A stretch of 60,500 nt of DNA from CAG-791 sp045130475 (GTDB lineage Bacteria; Bacillota; Clostridia; Lachnospirales; Lachnospiraceae), in contig JBGUPU010000059.1 of NCBI GenBank assembly GCA_045130475.1, forward strand, positions 1 through 60,500, written 5' to 3'. A program made the position numbers and the translations under genes. Below the pieces are notes generated by a model that worked only from the letters and a program-made list of their open reading frames with translations, was not told the origin of the DNA and made no database searches. The stretch's first letter is position 1. The number at the start of each line of letters is the position of its first letter. Of this stretch, positions 25,501-34,519 are shown in pieces.

Positions 25501-25908
25501 ATGGGCAAGAATCTTGAGAATGCAAAAGTGATCAGAAACAATCCGGATGTGCATTATAACTGCGCACAGGCAATGCTCTGTGCTTTCGCGGAGGACTGCG
25601 GACTCACAGAGGAGCAGGCGTGCGGCATTGGCGCCAACTTCGGCAACGGCATGAAGATGGCCGGAACCTGCGGGGCAGTGACCGGCGGCCTTATGGTGCT
25701 CGGTCTGCTGGGCATTGATGACACCCCGACGATCGGCACCTATCTGCGCACGATCCGTGAAAATCACAGTGGATGTCTCGACTGCGGTGATCTCCTCCGC
25801 ATGAATAAGGAGAAGGGCGGCAAGAGAAAGCCCCACTGCGACGGAATGGTCTATGAGTCCGTAGAACTGATTGAAAAGATCCTTGCGGAGAGAAAGGAAA
25901 ATGCCTGA
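25501..25908 (+). CDS. C_GCAxxG_C_C family protein
   Basis: A 135-residue protein of the redox-linked family named for its spaced cysteines. Here NCAQAMLCAF, ACGIGANFGNGM, GTCGAVTGGLMVLG and CLDCGDLL are present. These families are common in anaerobes and often lie near redox or transport genes, but no activity is established. The cysteines may bind a metal or an Fe-S cluster (inference). The start at 25501 follows GGAAAGGAGAAT; an upstream in-frame start would run through the hairpin element and is rejected. Confidence 0.85.
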   Translation: MGKNLENAKVIRNNPDVHYNCAQAMLCAFAEDCGLTEEQACGIGANFGNGMKMAGTCGAVTGGLMVLGLLGIDDTPTIGTYLRTIRENHSGCLDCGDLLRMNKEKGGKRKPHCDGMVYESVELIEKILAERKENA

Positions 25909-25939
25909 GTCCTTATCGGAACGATGAAAAGGAAGTCAA

Positions 25940-25990
25940 CAGCGCTGAAGACAGGCTGCGCCGCGCAGAAGTCTTCGGCGCTGTTTATGC
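25940..25990 (+). terminator. Hairpin after the C_GCAxxG_C_C gene
   Basis: CAGCGCTGAAGAC (25940-25952) pairs with GTCTTCGGCGCTG (25971-25983), with one G-U pair, then TTTATGCTTT. A weak terminator or attenuator before yhcC. Confidence 0.5.
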
Positions 25991-26021
25991 TTTACCGCGC
26001 ACTGCACACTGGGGAGTTTTC

Positions 26022-26942
26022 ATGCGGCAGAAAATGTTATCGGAGATGCTGAAGGACCGCTTCGGCACAAAAGTATACAAGCTGTCTATGACAAGCGGCT
26101 GCACCTGTCCCAACCGGGACGGAACGATCGGCTATGGGGGCTGTACCTTCTGCTCTGAGGGAGGGTCGGGAGAATTCGCCGCCCCCTTTCTGCCTCCGCG
26201 GGAACAGATCCGGCTTGCCAGACAAAGGGTGGATGCCAAGTTCCCCTCGAGTATCCCGCTGTCGGAGCACAAATATATCGCCTATTTTCAGTCTTTCACG
26301 AATACCTATGCAAGAGGACCGGAGGAGCTGGAACGTCTGCGCAGCCTCTACATGGAAACAATACAGCAGCCGGAAATCATTGCCCTGTCCATCGGGACAC
26401 GCCCCGACTGCCTTCCTCCGGAAATCCTGGATCTGCTCCGGGAACTAAAGGCGGTCCGGCCTGCCAAACCGGTCTGGGTGGAACTGGGACTGCAGACCAT
26501 CCATGAGCGGACAGCGGAGAGAATCCGACGCGGCTACCGGCTTCCGGTCTTTGAAAAGGCTGTCCGGGACCTGAAGGAAATCGGAATTGAAGTCATCGTC
26601 CATGTCATCCTGGGGCTTCCCGGGGAGAGCCGTGAAGAGATGATAGAGACGGTCTGTTATCTCGGGCAGATGGAGCCGGCTGTCGATGGGATCAAACTTC
26701 AGCAGCTGCAGATCCTGCGCGGAACGCAGATGGCTGCCCGATATAAAGAAGATCCTTTTCCCGTTATGACGCTGGAGGAATACTGTGCTCTTATAAAGGA
26801 CTGCCTGCGGATCCTGCCTGACCGCATCGTCGTCCACCGCCTCACCGGAGACGGTCCAAAGTCCCTGCTGATCGCCCCCGCCTGGTCCGCAGACAAAAAA
26901 CGTGTCCTGAATACCATGAGAAGAGCAGTCTCCGATATTTAG
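26022..26942 (+). CDS. yhcC: Radical SAM protein of the YhcC (TIGR01212) family
   Basis: A 306-residue radical SAM protein. The N-terminal cluster region is GCTCPNRDGTIGYGGCTFC, supplying the Fe-S cysteines. Later segments are characteristic of the YhcC family: YFQSFTNTYA, IGTRPDCLP, WVELGLQTIHERT and HVILGLPGESREEM. Length is typical. The reaction is not established, though a role in RNA or cofactor modification has been discussed for relatives. The ATG has GGAG about nine bases upstream. Confidence 0.9.
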   Translation: MRQKMLSEMLKDRFGTKVYKLSMTSGCTCPNRDGTIGYGGCTFCSEGGSGEFAAPFLPPREQIRLARQRVDAKFPSSIPLSEHKYIAYFQSFTNTYARGPEELERLRSLYMETIQQPEIIALSIGTRPDCLPPEILDLLRELKAVRPAKPVWVELGLQTIHERTAERIRRGYRLPVFEKAVRDLKEIGIEVIVHVILGLPGESREEMIETVCYLGQMEPAVDGIKLQQLQILRGTQMAARYKEDPFPVMTLEEYCALIKDCLRILPDRIVVHRLTGDGPKSLLIAPAWSADKKRVLNTMRRAVSDI

Positions 26943-27056
26943 AGATTCGGTTTTTCTCACTCCGGCAGAAAGTCCTGCACGGCATCCTGCGTACTAAGTG
27001 TGCGTACAGGAGTGTGCTGTAAATCGAAAATAGTAGAAACGGCAGGTTTGAGCGAG

Positions 27057-27062
27057 TATAAT
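27057..27062 (+). promoter_or_regulatory. -10 box of the aquaporin gene
   Basis: TATAAT lies 69 bases before the start codon. No good -35 is visible at standard spacing. Confidence 0.45.
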
Positions 27063-27131
27063 GGGAGTGCCGGTATAATATTCCTTAGACAGACCAGTGG
27101 AAAGAGACACATAGAGGAAAGGAACAACAAA

Positions 27132-27821
27132 ATGAAAAAGTATTTATCTGAGATGATTGGAACATGTGTGCTGGTGTTCATGGGCTGCGGAACCGCCATG
27201 CTCGTGGGCTGTGATGCGGCTTCCGGAAGCGGTTACCTTCTCACAGCGCTCGCATTCGGACTTTCTGTTGTCGCCATGGCATATTGCGTGGGCAATATCT
27301 CCGGCGGCCACTTCAATACGGCTGTCACACTGACAATGCTGATGCGTCAGGCTATTTCTGTAAAAGACGCCATTATGTACTGGATCTTCCAGGTCATCGG
27401 TGCCTTTTTCGGCACAGCTCTGCTGGCACTTATCTTTTCCACAGGAAAAGTGACTGACATGACCGGCGGCTTTGGCAGCAACGGTCTGGCAGGTGTGAAC
27501 GGGAGTGTTATAGCGGGACTTCTGGTTGAGATTATCCTCACCTTTATCTTCCTGATGGTGATCCAGGGTGTCACTTCCCCGAAATTTAAACATGGATCCT
27601 TCGCAGGTCTGATCATCGGTCTTTCTCTTACCTTTGTCCACATCTTCGGCATCGGACTGACAGGAACCAGTGTCAACCCCGCCCGTTCCATTGCTCCCGC
27701 CTTCATCGCGGGAATGACCGGAAACACAGCGCCGCTCGGAGTCCTCTGGGTCTTCATCGCAGGTCCCCTGATCGGTGCAGCGCTTGCGGCAGTGGCATAT
27801 CCCCTTCTGGAGAAGGACTGA
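27132..27821 (+). CDS. aqpZ: Aquaporin / MIP family channel
   Basis: A 229-residue six-helix channel. The first half-helix motif reads SGGHFNTAVTL (Asn62-Thr63-Ala64) rather than the usual NPA. The second is intact (GTSVNPARS, Asn182-Pro183-Ala184, with the selectivity-filter Arg185). A His in the second half (FVHIFG) suits a water-type rather than a glycerol-type pore, so AqpZ-like water conduction is favoured. AGGAAAGGAA precedes the ATG. The symbol reflects family resemblance, not proven orthology. Confidence 0.85.
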   Translation: MKKYLSEMIGTCVLVFMGCGTAMLVGCDAASGSGYLLTALAFGLSVVAMAYCVGNISGGHFNTAVTLTMLMRQAISVKDAIMYWIFQVIGAFFGTALLALIFSTGKVTDMTGGFGSNGLAGVNGSVIAGLLVEIILTFIFLMVIQGVTSPKFKHGSFAGLIIGLSLTFVHIFGIGLTGTSVNPARSIAPAFIAGMTGNTAPLGVLWVFIAGPLIGAALAAVAYPLLEKD

Positions 27822-27922
27822 TAACTGATACCGTCTGGGGCTGAAGAGATTTAAAGCGGCAGAGGTTTTTGCCCGAAAGGGCGGTTTTGGTATTGGCCTG
27901 AACCAAATGGAGAATAAAGAAG

Positions 27923-27958
27923 GCGCAGCTGCGAAAAAATGCAGCTGCGCTATTTTTC
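27923..27958 (+). terminator. Terminator of the aquaporin gene
   Basis: A perfect 10-bp stem GCGCAGCTGC with GCAGCTGCGC (27923-27932, 27941-27950) is followed by TATTTTT. Confidence 0.85.
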
Positions 27959-28048
27959 GAATCTTTCCTAGTAAAGCTGCGGTTGTTTCACCTGAAAAAT
28001 GGTGATACAATTGCGTGCACGACATGCCAATGATTACCGGGAGACATA

Positions 28049-29461
28049 ATGAACGGAGAGAAAACACAGAAAACAAAGAGTGCACAGAAGGCACAGGTAA
28101 AAACTTTCACCGAAGGACAGATACTGCTGCCCCTGGTGCAGTTTGCGCTGCCGGTCCTGGCGGCGCTGTTCCTGCAGGCTATGTACGGCGCTGTCGACCT
28201 GATGATTGTCGGCAGGTTTACGGATGCCGGGAACGTGTCGGCCCATGTCTCCGCTGTCACGACGGGATCGCAGATCATGATAACGCTGACCAATCTGGTG
28301 GCGAGCTTTGCCATGGGCGCTACGATCCTTCTGGGACAGCAGATCGGGCGGGGACAGGCCCAGAAGGGCGGAGAGACCATCGGCGCCTGCATTGTGCTGT
28401 TTTCCTGTATCGGTCTGGTATTTACGGCGCTCTTAGTGCCCGGAGCGGGCGTGATCGCGAAGATCATGCATGCGCCTGCGGAGGCTTTTGAACTGACCAC
28501 CGCCTATGTGCGGATCTGCGGGGCGGGCATGCTGGTCATCATCGCATACAACCTGATCGGCAGTATTTTCCGCGGAATCGGCGACTCCGTCACACCCCTG
28601 ATCACGGTGGCAATCGCCTGTGTCTGCAATATTGCGGGAGACCTGCTGCTCGTCGCGGGCTTCCACATGGGGACGATCGGCGCTGCCATCGCAACGGTCG
28701 GAGCCCAGGCTGTGAGTGTCGTGATCTCTTTCTTTCTCATGCGCCGCAGGATGCGCAGGAATGAAATGCCCTTTACGCTGACAAGAGATCAGGTCCGCTT
28801 CCGGGGAGATATCATTTCACGTATCACCCGGCTGGGTCTGCCCATAGCGACACAGGATCTGCTGGTCGGTATTTCCTTCCTGATCATTCAGGCAATTGTC
28901 AATGCCCTGGGTGTCATTCCGTCCGCGGGTGTCGGCGTCGCGGAAAAAGTCTGCGCCTTTATCATGCTGGTCCCCTCGGCCTTTATGCAGTCCATGTCTG
29001 CCTTTGTGGCCCAGAATGCCGGCGCTGGCCGCTTTGACCGCGCGGAAAAAGCTCTGCGCTACGGGATCCTGCTTTCTCTGTCGGTCGGAATCATCATGTT
29101 CTACCTGTCCTTCTTCCATGGCACGGAGATGGCGCTTCTGTTTGCCAAGGACATGGAGGTTGCGGCAGCCGGTGCGGACTATCTTAAGGCCTATGCCATT
29201 GACTGTATGCTGACGCCAATCTTCTTCTGCTTCATCGGCTTCTTTAACGGGATCGGTATGACGCGCTTTGTCATGGCCCAGGGTATCATCAGTGCCTTCT
29301 GTGTGCGTGTGCCGGTGTCCTTCTTCATGAGTAAACTTGTTCCGGTCTCTCTCTTCAGGATCGGACTGGCGACGCCCTTCTCCTCTGCGCTGCAGATCAT
29401 CATGGGACTGGTCTGTCTGTATTATGTGAAGAGGAAGGTGAAGAGGACAGGCATGTTTTGA
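28049..29461 (+). CDS. MATE family multidrug/Na+ antiporter (second)
   Basis: A 470-residue polytopic membrane protein with a 20-residue polar, Lys-rich start. MATE features include VQFALPVLAALFLQAMYGAV, LMIVGRF and the second-half SAGVGVAEKVCAFIMLVPSA. It is not closely similar to the MATE protein at 1196, so the two are old paralogues. GGGAGA lies ahead of the ATG. It is followed 18 bp later by the HD hydrolase gene, probably in one transcript ending at 30056. The substrate is unknown. Confidence 0.9.
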   Translation: MNGEKTQKTKSAQKAQVKTFTEGQILLPLVQFALPVLAALFLQAMYGAVDLMIVGRFTDAGNVSAHVSAVTTGSQIMITLTNLVASFAMGATILLGQQIGRGQAQKGGETIGACIVLFSCIGLVFTALLVPGAGVIAKIMHAPAEAFELTTAYVRICGAGMLVIIAYNLIGSIFRGIGDSVTPLITVAIACVCNIAGDLLLVAGFHMGTIGAAIATVGAQAVSVVISFFLMRRRMRRNEMPFTLTRDQVRFRGDIISRITRLGLPIATQDLLVGISFLIIQAIVNALGVIPSAGVGVAEKVCAFIMLVPSAFMQSMSAFVAQNAGAGRFDRAEKALRYGILLSLSVGIIMFYLSFFHGTEMALLFAKDMEVAAAGADYLKAYAIDCMLTPIFFCFIGFFNGIGMTRFVMAQGIISAFCVRVPVSFFMSKLVPVSLFRIGLATPFSSALQIIMGLVCLYYVKRKVKRTGMF

Positions 29462-29479
29462 GATAAGGGCAGGAGAATT

Positions 29480-30037
29480 ATGGCAAGTTACATCAGAACT
29501 TATAGTGGCGTGCGGTTTGTGCCGACAGAGCCCGAGAAAGAGAAAATAAAGATCGAGGATATTGCGCATGCGCTTCCTATGCTCTGCAGGGGAAACGGGC
29601 ATGTGAAGACTTTCTGGTCAGTGGGGGAACACTGTATCTGCTGTGCCAGGGAGGCGCTGGCGCGCGGGCTTGGTGCCCGGCTGGCCCTGGCCTGTCTGCT
29701 GCATGATGCCAGCGAGTGCTATCTGTCTGACATTCCGCGTCCTTTCAAGGAGTCATTACCGGCTTATCAGAAGCTGGAGGATCATTTGCTGGATCTGGTG
29801 TTTGAGCGTTTTCTGGGCAGTACTCTGACAGAGGGGGAGCAGCGGGAACTGAAAAAAATCGACGATGACCTGCTCTGGTATGATCTGGAGGTTCTGCTGC
29901 AGGAGCCCCAGCCCCGGCCGGCGCCGGAAATACATATCGATCTCGATTATGCCGTGCGGCCTTTTTCGCAGGTGGAAGAGGAATATCTGAAGCTTTTTTC
30001 AGAGCTCTGTAAAGAGGCGGATTCCGGAGTGAGTTGA
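29480..30037 (+). CDS. HD-domain phosphohydrolase (YfbR-like)
   Basis: A 185-residue HD-domain protein. The metal-binding pattern is seen as a first His in SVGEHCICCARE and the LACLLHDASECYLSDIPRP block (His-Asp doublet and later acidic residue), followed by a distal Asp. The block DIPRPFK is typical of small hydrolases related to 5'-deoxynucleotidase YfbR and of phage-type HD proteins. Dephosphorylation of a nucleotide is likely; the exact substrate is unknown. AGGAGA precedes the ATG. Confidence 0.8.
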   Translation: MASYIRTYSGVRFVPTEPEKEKIKIEDIAHALPMLCRGNGHVKTFWSVGEHCICCAREALARGLGARLALACLLHDASECYLSDIPRPFKESLPAYQKLEDHLLDLVFERFLGSTLTEGEQRELKKIDDDLLWYDLEVLLQEPQPRPAPEIHIDLDYAVRPFSQVEEEYLKLFSELCKEADSGVS

Positions 30038-30056
30038 TTTCAACTCACTCTTTTTT
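30027..30056 (+). terminator. Terminator overlapping the HD hydrolase stop codon
   Basis: GAGTGAGTTG and CAACTCACTC form a 10-bp stem around ATTT, followed by six Ts. The TGA stop codon is part of the hairpin. Confidence 0.9.
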
Positions 30057-30120
30057 GTGCGATAAGCCGCCAGGCGCATCTCGTGCCTGCACGAAGATGC
30101 ACCCCATGGCCAACGGTCAA

Positions 30121-30166
30121 TCGAGTCTGCAAATAAAAAATCAAGTCTGCAAATAAAAATTCAAGC
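30121..30166. repeat. 20-bp tandem repeat
   Basis: Two full units of TCRAGTCTGCAAATAAAAAA and a partial third lie in an AT-rich spacer. A GCATC/GATGC hairpin precedes them (30076-30100). No CRISPR character is present. Confidence 0.6.
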
Positions 30167-30319
30167 AGTAAGAGCATCCTGCTCGATTCCTGTTTTCTCC
30201 GGGGTTATTTTGAGGGATTTTTTCCCTTGAAAATGCATTGTTCATGCAAAAAGTATTCTTTACGATAGCATTCAGATACAGTACTGCTGTAAATGTCAGT
30301 AAAAAGAGGAGGTGGGCAG

Positions 30320-30673
30320 ATGAATGCTGTAATAGAAGACCCTATGGGGCTGGAGTCGGGGATCCGGATCGACATGGTGAAGACGGTGACGGACCGCAAG
30401 GCCGGCAGGATCACGATCCGCGGGAGAATGACTGCCTGCACCAGGTCGCCTGCTGTGCCTGATATTGAGCCGGAAATCGAATGTGCTATAATTGACGAAA
30501 ATGAGGCTATTGCGGAGATTGCCCTGAGCCGCCACAACGGGTGTTTCTGGACCAATCGGCAGGCGCTCTGGTCGATTGAGATCGAGGATGTCGACGCGAA
30601 GATTCTGTGGGATGAGATTTCCATGATACATTTGCGTCTGATATATTGTAATGCCGATCGGGCAGCGAACTGA
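30320..30673 (+). CDS. Small protein of unknown function, upstream partner of the STAND NTPase
   Basis: A 117-residue soluble protein. I do not recognise it. Hydrophobic residues alternate in a way that suggests a mainly beta fold (RITIRGRMTA, ECAIIDENEAIAEIALS, LWSIEIEDVDAKILW). No signal peptide or catalytic motif was seen. The ATG at 30320 sits about five bases after GAGGAGGTG; an in-frame ATG at 30293 lacks a ribosome site. It ends 18 bp before the STAND NTPase gene on the same strand, so the two are very probably co-transcribed and may work together. Confidence 0.65.
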   Translation: MNAVIEDPMGLESGIRIDMVKTVTDRKAGRITIRGRMTACTRSPAVPDIEPEIECAIIDENEAIAEIALSRHNGCFWTNRQALWSIEIEDVDAKILWDEISMIHLRLIYCNADRAAN

Positions 30674-30691
30674 GAGGATTGAATCTTAACT

Positions 30692-33600
30692 ATGAGCAGT
30701 GACTATATTCTCACGCTGGAGGCGATTGACCGCCGGCTGTATTCCAAGGACAAGAGCCGTCCGCTGATGCGGTTTTCGGCCTCCGATCTTGCCTTGCCCG
30801 CAGGAAATCACACGGAGAAGGGTCTTTCCGAGGAGTGCCTGACCTATATGACGGAGATCCTGACAAAACACGGTCGTCCCAATGTACAGATGAACCATTT
30901 CCTCTTTCTGCATTTCGGAGGCTGGGATGCTCTGATGGACTATATTCAGGCGGACGCCAAGCGCCGCAGTTTTCTGCTGCGCTGTGAAGAGAAGGGGTAT
31001 TCCGTTTCTTCCGGGAGAGCGCAGTTTGACAGGATGCTGGTCGACGGAGACCCGGAAGAGGGAGAGGTAAAGGCGTCGGCTTCCATGCGGTGCATTCTGG
31101 AAGCAAACACGCTGATCGTAGAAAAATACTGCGGTATCTACAGCGGGAAAAGCAAAAAAGATCTCCGCGATGAGATCGAGGGGTTTCTTCGCAATTCGCC
31201 GGAGGAAGAGAGGAAGCTGGTCCCGCAGATGAAGACTTCGGACAGGTATGCGGTTTTCCGCTATATCCGGTCGCTTCTGGATATTTTTGACACATCCGCT
31301 GCGAGCGGGGAGGTGGAGAGCGCGGACAAAGCGCTGGGCAAAGCGCTGGCCTGGCTGATGCTGGCGGCCCTTCTGCGCGACAGCTGCCGCTGCCTCTGCA
31401 GTCTACTGCCGCAGAATATACAGATCCTGCAGGTGGAGGAGAGGGAGTCGCGGATGAGCGGACTTCCCGCCATTGCGCCTGTTTCACAGCCGCCCCGGAC
31501 CGGGCGGATCTTCAAGGGCAGGAGCAGAGAGCTGGAGTGGATCGGCGAACAGTTCCGGCACAGGAAAAGCCCTGTCTGGATCACCGGAGACGGCGGCTGC
31601 GGCAAGACTTCCCTTGCCCTGCAGTATGCCTCCGAAGCAGCGGACGGATGCTGCATCTATGTGCCCTTCCAGGAAGACCTTATGGGCACCATTGCCGGGA
31701 TCCGGTTTCAGGACAGGCTCTGCTGGGAGGAGATTTCTCCGGAGGATCTGTTTGCCTTTCATCTCTCCCGGATCACCCGCTTTGGGGGGCGCCTTCTTCT
31801 GATCATAGACAATTTCGACGCGGAGGAGTATGACCGCACCTTTTTTGAAATGATGGGTGAGGTCTGTGAGGAGGATCCGGAAGAGAGGACCAACGGAGAT
31901 ATTCTGGATATGCTCTGCCGGACCGGGGCCAATATTCTCTTTACGACAAGGCTCCTGGTGCCGCCCCAGTATCCGTCGGTCTGTCTGTCCGCTGAGGACC
32001 ACCTTCTGTCCCGGGCGGAACTGACGGAGCTTGCAAAAGAAATCTACGACGGCCACATCTGGACGGAGGCAGAGGAAGTGATGATGGAAGAAATCATCCT
32101 CTCCGTGGGAAAGCATGTCATGATCGTTGAGCTGATCGCGGCAGCCCTGAAATACGATGCCGGATTCAGCACCATCGAAGAGGTTCTGGGAAAGGTGCGC
32201 AGCGGAAGATATTCGCAGATCGGGGGCCAGGGCACCGGACTTTACCGGGGGGCTCCCGATGTCTACAGTCAGATGCTGCGGCTGTTTTCCTTTTCTGTTT
32301 TTTCTAAAGAACAGCAGCTTCTGCTCCGCATCCTGTCCCTGCTTCCTGTAAGCGGGATCGAGCGCGGATTGTTCATGGAACTCTGCGAAGGGACTTTCCG
32401 CCCGGAGGTCCTGCGGGGTATGCTCCTGCGCTTCCGCGACCTGCATCTGGTCAGCGCCGGCAGAATGATTTCCATGCACCCGGTGACTGCGGATCTCGCC
32501 GCGGACAGACTCCTTCCGGATGCAGACAACTGCGGGGATTTTATCCGCCGTGCCCTGTCTTACTACGAGCAGTACACGGAAAAGAAACAGGATTACAGTC
32601 TCCTTGCACAGATTTCCCGCCTGCTCATGCGCTTTTATAAAAAGCTGGGAAGTCATGAGCGGCCGCCGGAAGACGGACACAGCATTGAAGAACAGAAGGG
32701 ACAAGGCCGGACGAAAATATCGGGCGGTGCCGAGCGGGCGCAGGCGGCATGGAAGGCGTCCCTGATCGAGTATGAGACAGGACATCCGCAGGCTGCGCTG
32801 CAGTGGGCATATGAGGCGGAAGAAGCAGCTCAAAATCTGCCGGCGTCGGCTTCATCACCTATTTTCAGCGCATCCGTGTGCAAAGCCTGTGCGCAGGCGG
32901 AAAGCGCGATGGGCCGTTTCGAGGATGCCATCGCCCACTATCATAGAGCGATCGGCCTGCAGGAATCCATGGAGGGAGGAGGCATCCCAGATGTCGTGAT
33001 CACCTACAACGATCTTGCGGTGACCCTGTATGAGATGGAGGAGTACGGGGAGGCGGAAGAGCTTCTGAAAAAGGCTCTTCAGATCCAGACAGACAGCTAT
33101 GGATCCGACAGCATTCAACTGTCCACGACCTGCAGCAATCTCGGTCTGGTGTATTCCGGATGGGGAGAGCACGGGAAGGCAGTGGAATATTATGAAAAAG
33201 CACTGGAGCTGCAGAGGGACTGTTACGGGGAACTGCACCCGGGAACCGCTGTCATCTGCTGCAACCTGGGACAGGAATTCAGTGAGATGTCCGAGATGGA
33301 AAAAGCCCGTGCATATTTTGACCGCGCGCTGAAGATCAATACCGGGCTCTTCGGAGAGGATTTTGCCGGGAATGCCGGGATCTGCAATAATGTCGGCCTG
33401 CTCTGCGATGAGCTCTGCCGGCGGGCCTGTGACGAGGGGCGCGGGGAGGAGGCGGATACTTTGCTCGAGGAGGCTTTCCGCTGGTACTGGAAGGCACTCT
33501 CCATTCTGGAAAAGCAGTATGGGACAGAAAACCCCCACAGGGCGGATCTGTATAACAATCTTGCAGAGGCGTATCTGCTCAGAGGAGATTTCAAAAAGGC

Positions 33601-33724
33601 CTCGCGCTGCTTTGAAACAGCCATTGCGATCCTGGAAAAAATATTCGGCCCGGATCATCCCCGCACACAGGCGGTGATGGAGGACTATGCCGCCGCCGGG
33701 GAGTGGATGAACCGGAAGGAATGA
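30692..33724 (+). CDS. STAND-type NTPase with C-terminal tetratricopeptide repeats
   Basis: A 1010-residue cytosolic protein. Residues 1 to about 265 are an unrecognised helical domain. An NB-ARC/AAA-like module follows: Walker A GDGGCGKTS (299-307), Walker B LLLIIDNFD (about 368), an FTTRL sensor segment and a winged helix ending MISMHPVTADLA. From about residue 680 come kinesin-light-chain-like TPRs of 42-44 residues (YNDLAVTLYEMEEYGEAEELL, CSNLGLVYSGWGEHGKAVEYY, in which the spacing repeats). STAND proteins switch between closed and oligomeric states on ligand binding and serve in signalling, regulation or antiviral defence. Which applies here is unknown. Confidence 0.85.
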   Translation: MSSDYILTLEAIDRRLYSKDKSRPLMRFSASDLALPAGNHTEKGLSEECLTYMTEILTKHGRPNVQMNHFLFLHFGGWDALMDYIQADAKRRSFLLRCEEKGYSVSSGRAQFDRMLVDGDPEEGEVKASASMRCILEANTLIVEKYCGIYSGKSKKDLRDEIEGFLRNSPEEERKLVPQMKTSDRYAVFRYIRSLLDIFDTSAASGEVESADKALGKALAWLMLAALLRDSCRCLCSLLPQNIQILQVEERESRMSGLPAIAPVSQPPRTGRIFKGRSRELEWIGEQFRHRKSPVWITGDGGCGKTSLALQYASEAADGCCIYVPFQEDLMGTIAGIRFQDRLCWEEISPEDLFAFHLSRITRFGGRLLLIIDNFDAEEYDRTFFEMMGEVCEEDPEERTNGDILDMLCRTGANILFTTRLLVPPQYPSVCLSAEDHLLSRAELTELAKEIYDGHIWTEAEEVMMEEIILSVGKHVMIVELIAAALKYDAGFSTIEEVLGKVRSGRYSQIGGQGTGLYRGAPDVYSQMLRLFSFSVFSKEQQLLLRILSLLPVSGIERGLFMELCEGTFRPEVLRGMLLRFRDLHLVSAGRMISMHPVTADLAADRLLPDADNCGDFIRRALSYYEQYTEKKQDYSLLAQISRLLMRFYKKLGSHERPPEDGHSIEEQKGQGRTKISGGAERAQAAWKASLIEYETGHPQAALQWAYEAEEAAQNLPASASSPIFSASVCKACAQAESAMGRFEDAIAHYHRAIGLQESMEGGGIPDVVITYNDLAVTLYEMEEYGEAEELLKKALQIQTDSYGSDSIQLSTTCSNLGLVYSGWGEHGKAVEYYEKALELQRDCYGELHPGTAVICCNLGQEFSEMSEMEKARAYFDRALKINTGLFGEDFAGNAGICNNVGLLCDELCRRACDEGRGEEADTLLEEAFRWYWKALSILEKQYGTENPHRADLYNNLAEAYLLRGDFKKASRCFETAIAILEKIFGPDHPRTQAVMEDYAAAGEWMNRKE

Positions 33725-33816
33725 CCGTCGGATTTTCAACGGAAAATAGGAGATGCATGCTCAGCTCAAGCACCGGAGAAGGTGCTGTTTAAATGTAAAT
33801 ACGGACAATGAAAAAG

Positions 33817-33857
33817 GCCATCCGCCGGTGAATCCGGCCGGATGGCTCTGTTTTTCA
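33817..33857 (+). terminator. Terminator of the STAND operon
   Basis: GCCATCCGCCGG (33817-33828) pairs with CCGGCCGGATGGC (33834-33846), with one bulge, before CTCTGTTTTTC. Confidence 0.8.
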
Positions 33858-33885
33858 TCGCGCAAGACTTACTGGCGGGTCTTAA
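33852..33885. repeat. Dispersed hairpin element, degenerate copy
   Basis: TTTTCATCGCG prefix, then CAAGACTTACTGGCGGGTCTTA. The stem is imperfect compared with the copies at 13572 and 14908. Confidence 0.6.
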
Positions 33886-33919
33886 TGATGCGGCGGGGGG
33901 GAGAAGATCTGTACAATGA

Positions 33920-34519
33920 TTACTGCAAAGTCTTGGCCAGTTTTGTGTTGATCCTGCCCATGACTTCCGTGTAGTAGACCAGCTCTTCATTGGAGAGGTC
34001 TTCATCATCTTCGATTTTTTCGAGAGCTTCCATGGCATCCGTGTAATCCTGCATGTATTTGCCGTAATCCGCCATCATAGAGAGAGAGTCTGCAGGGTCT
34101 GCGTCCATGTATTTTTCCATGAATTCAACGTAGGAGTCAAAGAAAGCTTCGTACTCGTCCATTGCCTCCTTGAAGGAAGGACGGATTCCGTTGACAGGGG
34201 CATCGTCTCCTGCATCTTCTTCCGCGTCTGTCTCTTCAGCATCCGCCATGGTCACTTCGGCATCGCCGGTTTCCTCATCGGCCTCTTCCTCGTCGTGTTC
34301 CGGAGCCTGAGCTTCTGCCTCCTCTTCCTCCTCTTCTTCCGGAGCATCTTCCTGCTCTTTCTCCTCTTCTTCCGGCTCAGACTCTGCCGTCTGAGTCACG
34401 GAGGGAGCTGCCTCCTCTCCGCTTTCTGACTTGGATCCATTGCCTCTCATCATGGAAAAAGCGATGATCAGCACAATGATCAGAATGATTAAGGGCAGCC
34501 TTTTCTTCTTCTTTTTCAT
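33920..34519 (-). CDS. Membrane-anchored acidic protein, DUF6591-like
   Basis: A 199-residue protein. A basic MKKKKKR start and one membrane helix (LPLIILIIVLIIAFSMM) precede about 90 very acidic residues (runs of Glu with Ala/Pro/Asp). A folded helical C-terminus begins at RPSFKEAMDEYEAFFDSYVE and includes MADYGKYMQDYTDAMEALEKI. The C-terminal pattern agrees with my memory of DUF6591, a family of small clostridial surface proteins without known function; this was not checked against a database. TGGAGGAT precedes the ATG at 34517-34519. It is convergent with the STAND gene. Confidence 0.65.
   Translation of the reverse strand: MKKKKKRLPLIILIIVLIIAFSMMRGNGSKSESGEEAAPSVTQTAESEPEEEEKEQEDAPEEEEEEEAEAQAPEHDEEEADEETGDAEVTMADAEETDAEEDAGDDAPVNGIRPSFKEAMDEYEAFFDSYVEFMEKYMDADPADSLSMMADYGKYMQDYTDAMEALEKIEDDEDLSNEELVYYTEVMGRINTKLAKTLQ

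Noticed and set aside
30121..30166. Possible CRISPR remnant
   Set aside because: Units are contiguous 20-bp tandem repeats without spacers, and no cas gene is present.
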